Positions 45,506-53,455 are shown, numbered from the stretch's first letter. The stretch: 54,939 nt of DNA from Nocardiopsis suaedae (GCF_027706745.1 NZ_JAQFWP010000047.1:1-54939), one strand, 5' to 3'. Notes: generated from the sequence alone by a model not told the origin. A program made the numbers and translations.

Positions 45506-46811
45506 GACCGGGGCCGCCCTGACCGCCCTGCTCGCCGCCTGCGCGGCCGCGCTGGGACCGGCCCCTGCCGCCGGTGCCGCCGTGCAGGAGTCCAGCCCGG
45601 CCCAGACCATCGCCGCCGGACTGGAGGAGTCCCCGGTCTACGTGGACCCGGCCTTCGACAGCGCGCTGCCCCAGGAGGTGCGCAGCGGGCTGGAGGCGGA
45701 CATCGAGGAGAGCGGCATCCCCCTGAAGGTCGTCGTGGTGCCGCTGGTGGAAGGGGACCAGTGGGGCGGCGACTCCCAGGCCCTGGCGGCCGCGGTCCAC
45801 GACCGCATGGGGGAGCCGGGGCACTTCCTCGTCATCGACGACGACGGGCCCGACGGCGTCGACTACCCGCCGCCGGGCTCCGGCGAGGGCGAGGGGAGCC
45901 GTGCCTTCCACGCCGCGCTGGCGGCGTCCTACGCCACCGACTTCTCGGCGCCCATGGCCGAGCAGGCGGAGAAGGCGGTGGAGTTCGCCTTGGCGGACGA
46001 CCCCGAGGCCGTCTTCAACGAGCAGAAGGAGGCCGCGGACGTTCCCGGCTCCGGCGGCGGGGGAGCGGACACGTCGGACGGCTCCGCCGACGGGGGCTCC
46101 GCAGAGGCGCCGTCCGGCGGCGGTGGGCCCGGGGTGTGGCCGTGGGCGGCGGGGGCCGCGGTCCTGCTTCTGGCCGCGGGCGGCGGCGCCTACCTGCTGT
46201 ACCGCCCCCGGCGCCTGCCCGAGCCCCCGCGGCACGCCGCCTTCGACAACGTGGACCGGGCCCGCCGCGAAGTCCTGCAGGAGCGCGCCGAGCGCGAGCT
46301 CGTCGAGGTCGGCGAGCGGATCAGCGGCCAGGAGGCCGGCCCGGGGGAGGACTCGGCCACGGCGATGGCGACGGCCCTGGACGCGCACGCGGCGGCCCGG
46401 TCGGTGCTGGACTCGGCGCCCGAGGGCGACGCGGGCCTCGCCGACCTGGCAGGGGTCCTCGTCCTGCTGGACAAGGCCGAGGACGCGATGGCGCGCGCCG
46501 GAGCCGGGGGCCGGGGCCGGGAGCGCCGCCACTGCTACGCCAATCCGCTGCACGGCACGGCGACCGCCGACACCGACTGGCGGGCGATGGGCGCCGACCG
46601 GACGGTGCGCGTGCCCCTGTGCAAGGCGTGCGCCAAGTCGGTGCGCACCCGGATGCGGCCGGACCCCCTGCTGGTGGAGCACGAGGGCCGGACCGTGCCG
46701 TACTACGACGTCCCCGCCGAGGAGAGCGTCTGGGCCGCGACCGGCTTCGGGACGCTGACCGGCGACCTGGTCGCGAGGGTCCAGCGGGGTGAGCACACGA
46801 GGGGCGGCTGA
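45495..46811 (+). CDS. Membrane protein with CxxxNPLHG/CxxC tail, copy 2
   Basis: The 438-aa paralogue of the preceding gene has a signal peptide (LTALLAACAAALGPAPAA), one extracytoplasmic module (residues ~35-170, with VYVDPAFDSALP and GHFLVIDDDGPDGV), a Gly/Ser linker, one helix (GVWPWAAGAAVLLLAAGGGAYLL, about 213-235) and a cytoplasmic helical part ending with CYANPLHG ... CKACAKSVRTRM. The module resembles TPM-type domains but I cannot prove it. The GTG at 45495 follows GGAGGAGGAAG inside the previous gene, so the two are co-translated and may form a complex. Confidence 0.78.
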   Translation: MRVETGAALTALLAACAAALGPAPAAGAAVQESSPAQTIAAGLEESPVYVDPAFDSALPQEVRSGLEADIEESGIPLKVVVVPLVEGDQWGGDSQALAAAVHDRMGEPGHFLVIDDDGPDGVDYPPPGSGEGEGSRAFHAALAASYATDFSAPMAEQAEKAVEFALADDPEAVFNEQKEAADVPGSGGGGADTSDGSADGGSAEAPSGGGGPGVWPWAAGAAVLLLAAGGGAYLLYRPRRLPEPPRHAAFDNVDRARREVLQERAERELVEVGERISGQEAGPGEDSATAMATALDAHAAARSVLDSAPEGDAGLADLAGVLVLLDKAEDAMARAGAGGRGRERRHCYANPLHGTATADTDWRAMGADRTVRVPLCKACAKSVRTRMRPDPLLVEHEGRTVPYYDVPAEESVWAATGFGTLTGDLVARVQRGEHTRGG

Positions 46812-46885
46812 GCGCCGTCGCGGGCCTCGGACGGTGATGGCAGAAGCGGAGCCGACGGCGACGGCGGTGTCACCGGGTCTCCTTC

Positions 46886-47196
46886 GAGGATGCCCCGGCT
46901 TCAGCCGGGGGAGGGATCGAACCGCTGCGGAGCAGGGCAGGAACGGGGTTTCGCCCCCAGGGCGAAAGGGCGCCCACACGATCGGGTAACCGGGTAGGCT
47001 GCCCGGCGTGCGGTGCGAGAACCAAGCTCCGCACACGCGCTGGTCGAGAACCAGGACAGCGCACCAACGATCCTGCTTCAGGACCCCGGGCTGGTTTCAA
47101 CCCGGCTGGTGTTGAGGGAGTAAGACCTTTCAGGTCGCTGACCTGCGGGGCTTCCTGAGCCAGGAATCCCCCTGCTTCAGCTGGGGGAGGATTCAA
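46886..47196 (+). mobile_element. tnpB-less IS200/IS605-type element with omega-RNA-like interior
   Basis: Two subterminal top-strand hairpins of the IS200/IS605 style frame this ~310-bp unit: CCCCGGCTTCAGCCGGGG (46893-46910, followed by GAGGGATCGAA) and CCCCCTGCTTCAGCTGGGGG (47168-47187, followed by AGGATTCAA). Both share CTTCAGC. The interior codes for nothing but folds heavily: TTTCGCCC/GGGCGAAA near 46951-46970, GTGCGG/CCGCAC (47008-47034), CTGGT/ACCAG (47040-47054), GACCT/AGGTC (47124-47136) competing with CAGGTC/GACCTG (47131-47145). This layout matches the 3' end and reRNA/omega-RNA of IS605/IS1341 elements, but tnpA and tnpB are absent. It is either a deletion relic or a MITE. Confidence 0.68.
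46960..47196 (+). ncRNA. Putative orphan omega-RNA (reRNA) scaffold
   Basis: The right ~235 nt of the element hold successive hairpins and end at the right-end hairpin and TTCAA, the position where TnpB guide RNAs change from scaffold to guide. If transcribed, the guide would begin at about 47197 (TCGATCGTGTCGTACCC). The call rests on structure and layout only. No nuclease gene is present in the window. Confidence 0.45.
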
Positions 47197-47269
47197 TCGA
47201 TCGTGTCGTACCCGTGCGGCATCATCGGTGCCGCATGCTCCATGGAGGAGATCCGGTGAGGAGGAGAGC

Positions 47270-47662
47270 ATGGGCAACCGCTTGCAAACGGTCGTGCTGG
47301 AGGCCCGCGAACCGCACGCGCTGGCGCGCTTCTACTCCGAACTGCTGGGACTGGAGATCACGAGAGCGGACGGCGACTGGGTCGACATCGGCGACGCCTC
47401 CACGACGCGCCTGAGCTTCCAGCACGCCCCGGGGCACCGGCCGCCCGACTGGCCCGACGGGGCCTCGCCGATGCAGATGCACCTGGACATCGAGGTGGAG
47501 GACATCGAAGCGTCCGAGGCGCTGGCCCTGTCCCTGGGCGCGACCCGGCTGGACTGGGACTCGGCGCAAGAGGAGGCGAAAGGGCTGCGCCCGGTGGGAC
47601 GCGGCGGCTTCCGGGTCTTCACCGACCCGGCGGGCCACCCGTTCTGCCTGTGCTGGAACTAG
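47270..47662 (+). CDS. VOC (glyoxalase/dioxygenase fold) family protein
   Basis: The 130-aa protein has the vicinal-oxygen-chelate fold: RLQTVVLEAREPHALARFYS, LGLEITRADGDW, QMHLDIEVEDIEAS and FRVFTDPAGHPFCLCW. It has the compact two-module length of the common actinomycete VOC proteins annotated as glyoxalase-like. The likely metal ligands are partly present (His in QMHLDIEV). The enzyme activity cannot be assigned. The ATG at 47270 follows GAGGAGAG. It lies directly downstream of the IS605-like element, whose insertion may have displaced its promoter. Confidence 0.85.
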   Translation: MGNRLQTVVLEAREPHALARFYSELLGLEITRADGDWVDIGDASTTRLSFQHAPGHRPPDWPDGASPMQMHLDIEVEDIEASEALALSLGATRLDWDSAQEEAKGLRPVGRGGFRVFTDPAGHPFCLCWN

Positions 47663-47743
47663 CGTCGGCCGATGTTCCCGGCGGCCGCTTCCGGCCGCCG
47701 GGGGCGCGCGGGATTCCCGTGGTGCGGGCCACATGCGCGGCGC

Positions 47744-47749
47744 TAGGGT
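47744..47749 (+). promoter_or_regulatory. Candidate -10 box giving leaderless mRNA
   Basis: TAGGGT ends 6 nt before the ATG at 47756, and no Shine-Dalgarno is present. Transcription would start at or next to the start codon. Confidence 0.55.
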
Positions 47750-47755
47750 CATCGG

Positions 47756-49660
47756 ATGAGTTCAGTCGACCTTGAGCGCTTCCACACCCTCGGAGCCCCC
47801 GCGCCGTCCCCCGACGGGCGCACGGCCGTGGCGGCCACCAGCCGCCCCCACCTCGACACCGACTCCTACCGGGGCGAGCTGTGGGCCGTCCCCACCGACG
47901 GTTCGGCCCCCGAGCGGCGGCTCACCCGCGGCGGGCGCGACAGCGCCCCCGCCTACTCCCCGGACGGGCGCCACATCGCCTTCCTGCGCGCCGCCGACGG
48001 CGGGCGCCCGCAGCTGCACCTCATGCCCGCCGACGGCGGGGAGCCCTGGCGGCTCACCGACCTCCCGCAGGGGGCGGGCGCACCGGTCTGGAGCCCCGAC
48101 TCGCGGCGGCTCGCCTTCGTCTCCCGCGTCCCCGACGAGGGGCGGTACGAGGGCGAGCCCGCCAAGGAGGCGCCGCGCCGCATCACCACCTTCGAGTACC
48201 GCTTCGACGGCGACGGGTTCACCGCGGACCGGCCCGCCCACGTCTTCACCGTCGAGGCCGCCGAGCCCGGTGACGACGGGTCGCTGCCCGAACCGGTGCA
48301 GGTGACCGACGGCGGGTTCGACCACTGGGGCCTGGACTGGAGCCCGCGCGGCGACCTGCTGTGCTTCGTGACCGCGCGGCACGCCGACCGCGACCGCATC
48401 TACGCCGAGGACGTGTGGGTGTGCGCGCCCGACGGGTCGGGCGTGCGCAAGCTGACCCGCACCAGCGAGGGCATCGTCCATGCCCGCTTCTCGCCGGACG
48501 GGGCCACCGTGGTCTACGCGGGCTCCGACACGGGCCCCGATCGGCGGGGGTGCACCACCGAGAACACCGGGGTGTGGGCGGTCCCCGCCGACGCCTCGGC
48601 GGGCCCGGTGCGCCTCACGGACGCGGAGCGCTTCACCATGGCGCGCGGCACCGAGGTCACCCCCGTCGAGGACGGCGTCCTGTTCTGCAACGAGAACCGC
48701 GGCGCCGTGGACCTGCTCCTCGTGCCCTACGACGGGGGCGAGCCCCGCGTCCTCATGGACGGGCCCCGTCAGGCGGGCACCGCGGCGCGCGCGGGCGGGG
48801 TGACCGTCCTGCCGGTCGGCGACGGGGCGAGCCCGGGGGAGCTGGTGGCCCTCGGCGCGGAGGGGGAGCGGCGGCTCACCTCGTTCGCCACCACGCGCGA
48901 GTGGATCCCGATGGAGGAGGTCGACGGCACCGCCCCGGACGGGTACCCCGTGCACGGCTGGCTGCTGCGCCCGGAGGGGCCCGGCCCGCACCCCGTGCTG
49001 CTGATGATCCACGGAGGGCCGTTCGCCCAGTACGGGTGGCAGGTCTTCGACGAGGCGCAGGTGTACGCCGAGGCGGGGTACGCGGTCGTCATGGGCAACC
49101 CGCGCGGGTCCTCCGGATACGGTGAGGCGCACGGCAGGGCGATCCGCGGGGACGTGGGCCGGGTGAGCGCCGCCGACCTCCTGGCCCTGCTGGACGAGGC
49201 GCTCAAGCGCGACGGGCTGGACCCCGGGCGGGTGGGGGTGCTGGGCGGCTCCCACGGCGGGTTCATGACCACCTGGATGGCGGCCGAGCACGGCGACCGG
49301 TTCCGCGCGGCGATCAGCGAGCGCGCGGTCAACGCGATCGACAGCCACTACGGCAGCAGCGACATCGGGTGGGTGTTCGCCGAGCAGCTGTACGGCGACC
49401 CGTCGACCTGGGCCGAGCAGAGCCCCCTGGAGCGGGCGCACAAGATCGGTATCCCGATGCTGATCATCCACTCGGAGGAGGACTGGCGGTGCCCGGTCGA
49501 GCAGGCCCAGCGCCTGTTCGTGGCCCTGCGGGCGCGCCGGGCCGAGGTGGAGATGCTGCTCTTCCCGGGCGAGGGCCACGAGATGTCGAGAAGCGGCCTG
49601 CCCAGCCACCGCGTGGCGAGGTTCGAGGCGATCCTGGACTGGTGGAAGCGCCACCTGTGA
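47756..49660 (+). CDS. S9C acylaminoacyl-peptidase-like serine peptidase
   Basis: The 634-aa cytoplasmic protein has an N-terminal beta-propeller (PSPDGRTAVAA, YSPDGRHIAFL, WSPDSRRLAFVS blades) and a C-terminal alpha/beta-hydrolase. The triad reads Ser499 in GGSHGGFM, Asp576 in HSEEDWRCP and His608 in GEGHEM. It differs clearly from the S9 enzyme at 6338, so the two are not a recent duplication. It should remove N-acylated or short peptides. The ATG at 47756 appears leaderless (TAGGGT 6 nt upstream). Confidence 0.92.
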   Translation: MSSVDLERFHTLGAPAPSPDGRTAVAATSRPHLDTDSYRGELWAVPTDGSAPERRLTRGGRDSAPAYSPDGRHIAFLRAADGGRPQLHLMPADGGEPWRLTDLPQGAGAPVWSPDSRRLAFVSRVPDEGRYEGEPAKEAPRRITTFEYRFDGDGFTADRPAHVFTVEAAEPGDDGSLPEPVQVTDGGFDHWGLDWSPRGDLLCFVTARHADRDRIYAEDVWVCAPDGSGVRKLTRTSEGIVHARFSPDGATVVYAGSDTGPDRRGCTTENTGVWAVPADASAGPVRLTDAERFTMARGTEVTPVEDGVLFCNENRGAVDLLLVPYDGGEPRVLMDGPRQAGTAARAGGVTVLPVGDGASPGELVALGAEGERRLTSFATTREWIPMEEVDGTAPDGYPVHGWLLRPEGPGPHPVLLMIHGGPFAQYGWQVFDEAQVYAEAGYAVVMGNPRGSSGYGEAHGRAIRGDVGRVSAADLLALLDEALKRDGLDPGRVGVLGGSHGGFMTTWMAAEHGDRFRAAISERAVNAIDSHYGSSDIGWVFAEQLYGDPSTWAEQSPLERAHKIGIPMLIIHSEEDWRCPVEQAQRLFVALRARRAEVEMLLFPGEGHEMSRSGLPSHRVARFEAILDWWKRHL

Positions 49661-49667
49661 GAGGGAG

Positions 49668-49687
49668 CCCGCTCTCAGGGGAGCGGG
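49668..49687 (+). terminator. Hairpin after the S9C peptidase
   Basis: A 7-bp stem CCCGCTC / GAGCGGG with loop TCAGGG lies 8 nt after the stop codon. A second hairpin GGTCGCCC / GGGCGACC occurs at 49844-49863 in the same gap. Confidence 0.55.
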
Positions 49688-49918
49688 GCATGCCTCCTGG
49701 AGCGGTGTGACTTCAGGCCGGGCGGCCCGCCCGTGTCTCACCTTTGGCGGCCTCGGGGTCCTTCGCCACGCCGGATGCTCGATCCGCCGATCTCGTGCTC
49801 GCTGGGCCCGGAACGCCCCCTCAGGCGGGCCCCGAGGCCGGGCGGTCGCCCTCAGGGGCGACCCTGAACGTTCCCCCAACGACCCCTGGGACGGGTTACC
49901 GGCGGCCGTTCCGGCGCA

Positions 49919-49924
49919 TACCGT
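49919..49924 (+). promoter_or_regulatory. Candidate -10 box giving leaderless mRNA
   Basis: TACCGT ends 6 nt before the ATG at 49931. No ribosome binding site is present. It supports the small gene call. Confidence 0.5.
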
Positions 49925-49930
49925 GAAGGC

Positions 49931-50092
49931 ATGGGACGGATCTTTCTCATCGCGCTCGTGATCTTCTTGGCCTTCTTCGCGGCGAGCTGGCTCTTCGGGA
50001 TACTGCTCGGCCTGTTCAAGTGGGTGCTCTTCGTCGGCCTGGTGGTCCTGGGCGCGATGGCGGTGAAGAAGGCGTTCAGCGGCCAGAAGTGA
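49931..50092 (+). CDS. Small hydrophobic membrane protein, 53 aa
   Basis: This short ORF reads MGRIFLIALVIFLAFFAASW then continues through a second hydrophobic stretch to VKKAFSGQK. It should form two transmembrane helices (about residues 4-22 and 25-43) with a basic C-terminal end in the cytoplasm. Codon third positions are strongly G/C and the ORF fills the gap between an apparent promoter and a terminator, which supports it as real. TACCGT 6 nt upstream suggests a leaderless transcript. I know of no function. Small membrane proteins of this type are often regulators or subunits of membrane complexes. Confidence 0.72.
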   Translation: MGRIFLIALVIFLAFFAASWLFGILLGLFKWVLFVGLVVLGAMAVKKAFSGQK

Positions 50093-50153
50093 GGGAGGGG
50101 CGCCCGTCGGCGCACACGCGCCTGGACACCCCTTCGTTCCCGTCGAACGGCTT

Positions 50154-50185
50154 CGGCGAGGGCGGCCATGGGGCCGCCCTCGCCG
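50154..50185. terminator. Bidirectional terminator hairpin
   Basis: A perfect 14-bp stem CGGCGAGGGCGGCC / GGCCGCCCTCGCCG with loop ATGG lies between the convergent small membrane gene (end 50092) and rskA (end 50219). Confidence 0.85.
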
Positions 50186-50218
50186 ACGCATGCCCGGGGC
50201 CGATGGGCCCCGCCTCGC

Positions 50219-51049
50219 CTATACGTCGACCTTCATCGGCTCCTTGCTGGGCTCGGGCATGCCCGTGTCCGGCTCCATGGTGATGCCGAGCTGGGTCGCG
50301 CCGGACATCCCCTTGACCATGCCGGTCAGCATGCCCTGGCCGTCCTCCTCCAGCATCCCGGCCGAGCGCATGCCGTCCCCATCGACGTACCAGAGCTGGT
50401 AGGCCTTGCCTTCGGGGGCGGGCGGCAGCCCCTTGACCATGATCATCATCGTGTCGTGGTCCCCGGAGGCGAACACGGTGGCGTTGGCCTCGCTCTCGGA
50501 GACGGGCCGGTCCATCCTCTCGGTGCCCGGCGCCGCCAGCAGCGCCTCCACCTCGGCCGTGTGCGCCTGAAGGTCGTCCATGCGCCGCGCCTGGTCGACC
50601 GTGACCGCGCCCAGCGCGACGGCGACCGCGACCGCGGCGGCCGCCACGGCCCACGGCAGGCCGCGCACCACCCGGGACCGGAACGGGATCACGGTCGCGC
50701 CGGGGCCACCGCCGTCGCCGTCTCCGTCGGAGGGGCGGCCGTCGCCGTCGGAGGCGCTGCCGCCGGACCGGGCGCCGGTCCCGGCTTCGGAACCGGCCTC
50801 GGCGGCCTTCGGCGGGAGCTGGCGGGTGCGCGCGGCCTCCGCCTTCACCTTCCCCCACAGGCCCTCCGGCGGGCCGACCGCCTCCGCGGTGCCCAGCCGT
50901 GCCGCCGTCTCCCGGAAGTCCCGCAGGTCGCGGCGGCAGTCCTCGCACTCCTCCAGGTGCGCCTCGACCTCGGCCCGCTCGTCGCCCTCCAGCGCGTCCA
51001 GCGCGTACGCCGCCGTCAGGCCGTGCACGTCGTACCCCCGCGGGCTCAC
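50219..51049 (-). CDS. rskA: Anti-sigma-K factor RskA, methionine-rich sensor domain
   Basis: The 276-aa membrane anti-sigma factor has a cytoplasmic ZAS motif His31-x3-Cys35-x2-Cys38 (HLEECEDC), a linker, one helix (PWAVAAAAVAVAVALGAVTV, about 134-153) and an extracytoplasmic RskA domain with AYQLWYVDGDG. It should bind SigK and release it on regulated proteolysis. The external domain is rich in methionine, 13 in roughly 122 residues (TMMIM, GMLTGMVKGM, PDTGMPEP), well above what I expect for RskA. The GTG at 51049 overlaps sigK by 4 bp. Confidence 0.88.
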   Translation of the reverse strand: MSPRGYDVHGLTAAYALDALEGDERAEVEAHLEECEDCRRDLRDFRETAARLGTAEAVGPPEGLWGKVKAEAARTRQLPPKAAEAGSEAGTGARSGGSASDGDGRPSDGDGDGGGPGATVIPFRSRVVRGLPWAVAAAAVAVAVALGAVTVDQARRMDDLQAHTAEVEALLAAPGTERMDRPVSESEANATVFASGDHDTMMIMVKGLPPAPEGKAYQLWYVDGDGMRSAGMLEEDGQGMLTGMVKGMSGATQLGITMEPDTGMPEPSKEPMKVDV

Positions 51050-51636
51050 GCCTCCACCCCCAAGCAGTCGCGCAGCCGGATCAGCCCGTCCCGGAGCCTG
51101 CCCTTGACCGTGGTCAGCGGGACCTTCAGCGCGGCGGCCGCCTGGCGCTGGGTGTACCCGGCGTAGTAGGTCAGCCGCACCGCCTCGCGCTGCAGGCCGG
51201 TCAGCCGCCCCAGGCACCGCCGGACCCGCTCGCGCTCCAAGCGGTGCTCGACCGCCTCGGGCACCTCGTCGGCCGGCGTCTGCTGCGGCTCGGCCCGGCC
51301 CACGCGCGAGGTCCGGTCGGCCGACGCCTGCTCCGAGCGGACCCGGTCGACCGCCCGCCGGTGGGCGATGGTCAGCACCCACGACCGCACGCCCCCGGCC
51401 GCGGCGTCGTACCGCGCGGCCTGGCGCCACACCTCCACGAACACCTCCTGCGCGACCTCCTCGGCCTGGGCGTGGTCGAGCAGCACCCGTGCCGCGGTCC
51501 CGAACACGGGACCGGCCAGCTCCCGGTACACCCCCTCGAACGCCTCCATATCGCCCAGCGAGGCCCTGGCCAGCAGCTCGCCGAGCCCGTCGGCGCCCGT
51601 GCGGCCCGATGCCCGCGACGGCAGCGCTTCGTCCAC
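51046..51636 (-). CDS. sigK: ECF sigma factor SigK
   Basis: The 196-aa sigma factor has region 2 (VYRELAGPVFGTAARVLLD ... EVAQEVFVEVWRQAARYD) and region 4 (GYTQRQAAAALKVPLTTVKG). It has exactly two cysteines, Cys141 and Cys191, 50 residues apart. This is the same spacing as the Cys133-Cys183 disulfide reported to make Mycobacterium tuberculosis SigK redox-sensitive. It pairs with the overlapping rskA. The GTG at 51636 has GGGAGAGG at 5 nt. It is divergent from the molybdoenzyme gene, which is probably a target. Confidence 0.88.
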   Translation of the reverse strand: MDEALPSRASGRTGADGLGELLARASLGDMEAFEGVYRELAGPVFGTAARVLLDHAQAEEVAQEVFVEVWRQAARYDAAAGGVRSWVLTIAHRRAVDRVRSEQASADRTSRVGRAEPQQTPADEVPEAVEHRLERERVRRCLGRLTGLQREAVRLTYYAGYTQRQAAAALKVPLTTVKGRLRDGLIRLRDCLGVEA

Positions 51637-51747
51637 CCGACCTCTCCCGTCCCTCACGTCTTCGGCTCCGTCATCCTGCCATTCGGAGCGGGCGGCGGGG
51701 AGGCGACGCCGCACCTGTGGAAAGCCGCGCCGACCGGTGCGGGAAAA

Positions 51748-51766
51748 AACTTCGGAGAACTTCGGA
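51748..51766 (+). promoter_or_regulatory. Direct repeat AACTTCGGA in the sigK/molybdoenzyme gap
   Basis: AACTTCGGA occurs twice with a 10-bp period, just after an A6 run (GGGAAAAAAC), 54-72 bp before the molybdoenzyme start. CTTCGGA also occurs upstream of the lipoprotein gene (about 53483-53489). It may mark a shared SigK promoter or activator site. Confidence 0.4.
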
Positions 51767-51819
51767 CGGGGCGGTCGCCCGCGGCGGCCCCGCTCCGAAG
51801 GAGGGGTGTGTCGGAAGCG

Positions 51820-53400
51820 ATGAAACAGATTCCCCGGTGGGCGGCGGCGGCGTGCGGCCTGGTGGCCGGCGGCGCGGGACTGGCGGCGGCGGAGGCGGCC
51901 GCGGTGCCCTTCGGCCCGAGGGCCTCGCCCGTGCAGGCGGTGGGCGCCGCGACGATCGACCTGGCCCCGCGGCCGCTGAAGGAGTTCGCGGTGGCGGCCT
52001 TCGGCACCGCCGACAAGGCCGTGCTGCTGGTGGGCATCGGTGTGGTGCTGGCCGTGTTCGCGGCGGCGCTGGGCATCGCGGCGCGCGGCCGCCGGTGGGC
52101 GGCGGGCGCGGGGGCCGGGGTACTGGCGCTGGTCGGTGCGGTGGCCGCCTTCACCCGGCCCGACGCCGGACCCCTGGACATCCTGCCCGCGCTCGTCGGC
52201 GGGGTGGTGGCCTATGTGGCGCTGGTGATGCTGATGAACGCCGCCGGCGACGCCCCGGACGCCCCTCAGGCACCGGCCCCCGAGGAGACCGCGGAACGCC
52301 GGGGCTTCGACCGTCGGCGCTTCGTCCTCATCGCGGGCGCGGCCGCAGCCGCGTCGGCGGCGGTCGGCACGGGGGCCGGGGTCTACAGCAGGACGAGCGC
52401 GGGCAGCGCGGCGCAGAGCAGGGACTTCGCCCTGCCCAAGCCCGCATCCCCGGCGCCGCCCGTCCCCGACGGGGCCGACCTGGAGATCGAGGGCCTGGAG
52501 TCCTTCTTCACTCCGCCCGGGGAGTTCTACCGGATCGACACCGCCCTGTCGGTCCCGCGCGTCGACGCCACGACCTGGCGCCTGCGCGTGCACGGCGCCG
52601 GGGTGGAGGAGCGCGAGTACACGTTCCCCCAGTTGCTGGAGCGGGGCGACATCGTCGAGCGCGACGTCACCCTGGCGTGCGTGTCCAACCAGGTCGGCGG
52701 CGGCTACATCGGCAACGCGCGCTGGATCGGCGTGCCGCTGGCCGAGCTCCTGCGCGAGGCCGGGGTGCGGCCGCCCTCCGAGGGCGGGCCGGCCGACCAG
52801 CTCGTGTCCCGGTCCGACGACGGCATGACCATCGGCACCCCGGTCGAGACGGTCATGGACGGGCGCGACGCCATGCTCGCCCTGGGCATGAACGGGCGCC
52901 CGCTGGCGCCCGAGCACGGCTTCCCGGTGCGGATGGTGGTGCCCGGCCTGTACGGGTACGTGTCGGCGTGCAAGTGGATCACCGAGATCGAGCTGACCAC
53001 GTTCGACGCGTTCGACGCCTACTGGGTGCCGCGCGGGTGGGCCGCCAAGGCGCCGATCAAACTCCAGTCGCGCATCGACACCCCGCGCGACGGCGCGTCC
53101 GTCGGCGAGGGCGGTGCGGGGGTGACCATCGCCGGGGTGGCCTGGGCGCAGCACGTGGGCGTCGACGGGGTGCAGGTGCGCATCGACGGCGGCGAGTGGC
53201 GCGACGCGCGCTTGGCGGAGGAGGCGACCGAGGACACCTGGCGCCAGTGGGTCTTCGACTGGGAGGACGCCGAACCCGGCGAGCACACGGTGAGCGTGCG
53301 CGCGATGGGCCGGGACGGCGAGGTGCAGACCGCCGACGAGGCGCCCCCGGCGCCCGACGGTGCGACCGGGCACCACACGATCTCGGTCTCGGTGGGGTAG
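51820..53400 (+). CDS. Membrane-anchored molybdopterin oxidoreductase, sulfite oxidase fold
   Basis: The 526-aa protein has about four N-terminal helices (residues ~5-25, 64-86, 93-112, 122-145), then a twin-arginine-like segment DRRRFVLIAGAAAAASA (about 166-182), and an external SUOX-fold domain. The molybdenum ligand is Cys287 in TLACVSNQVGGGYIG, with RMVVPGLYGYVSACKWI and a C-terminal dimerisation domain (DGVQVRIDGGEW). The fold includes sulfite oxidase and the periplasmic methionine sulfoxide reductase MsrP (YedY). The ATG at 51820 is used. The in-frame GTG at 51808 is closer to the GGAGG and is also possible. It is flanked by sigK and a Met-rich lipoprotein gene. Confidence 0.85.
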   Translation: MKQIPRWAAAACGLVAGGAGLAAAEAAAVPFGPRASPVQAVGAATIDLAPRPLKEFAVAAFGTADKAVLLVGIGVVLAVFAAALGIAARGRRWAAGAGAGVLALVGAVAAFTRPDAGPLDILPALVGGVVAYVALVMLMNAAGDAPDAPQAPAPEETAERRGFDRRRFVLIAGAAAAASAAVGTGAGVYSRTSAGSAAQSRDFALPKPASPAPPVPDGADLEIEGLESFFTPPGEFYRIDTALSVPRVDATTWRLRVHGAGVEEREYTFPQLLERGDIVERDVTLACVSNQVGGGYIGNARWIGVPLAELLREAGVRPPSEGGPADQLVSRSDDGMTIGTPVETVMDGRDAMLALGMNGRPLAPEHGFPVRMVVPGLYGYVSACKWITEIELTTFDAFDAYWVPRGWAAKAPIKLQSRIDTPRDGASVGEGGAGVTIAGVAWAQHVGVDGVQVRIDGGEWRDARLAEEATEDTWRQWVFDWEDAEPGEHTVSVRAMGRDGEVQTADEAPPAPDGATGHHTISVSVG

Positions 53401-53432
53401 CGGGGAGAGCGGAACCGGCCCGCACGAGACCG

Positions 53433-53455
53433 GGCGCCCTGGGAAGCGGGGCGCC
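53433..53455 (+). terminator. Hairpin after the molybdoenzyme gene
   Basis: A 7-bp stem GGCGCCC / GGGCGCC with a 9-nt loop lies 32 nt after the stop. It could end or attenuate transcription into the lipoprotein gene. Confidence 0.45.

Noticed and set aside
46911-46985. A tRNA gene on the minus strand (GGGATCGAACC looks like a T-arm)
   Set aside because: No acceptor stem, anticodon arm or D-arm fits at the right distances. The sequence is better explained as the flank of an IS605-type end hairpin.
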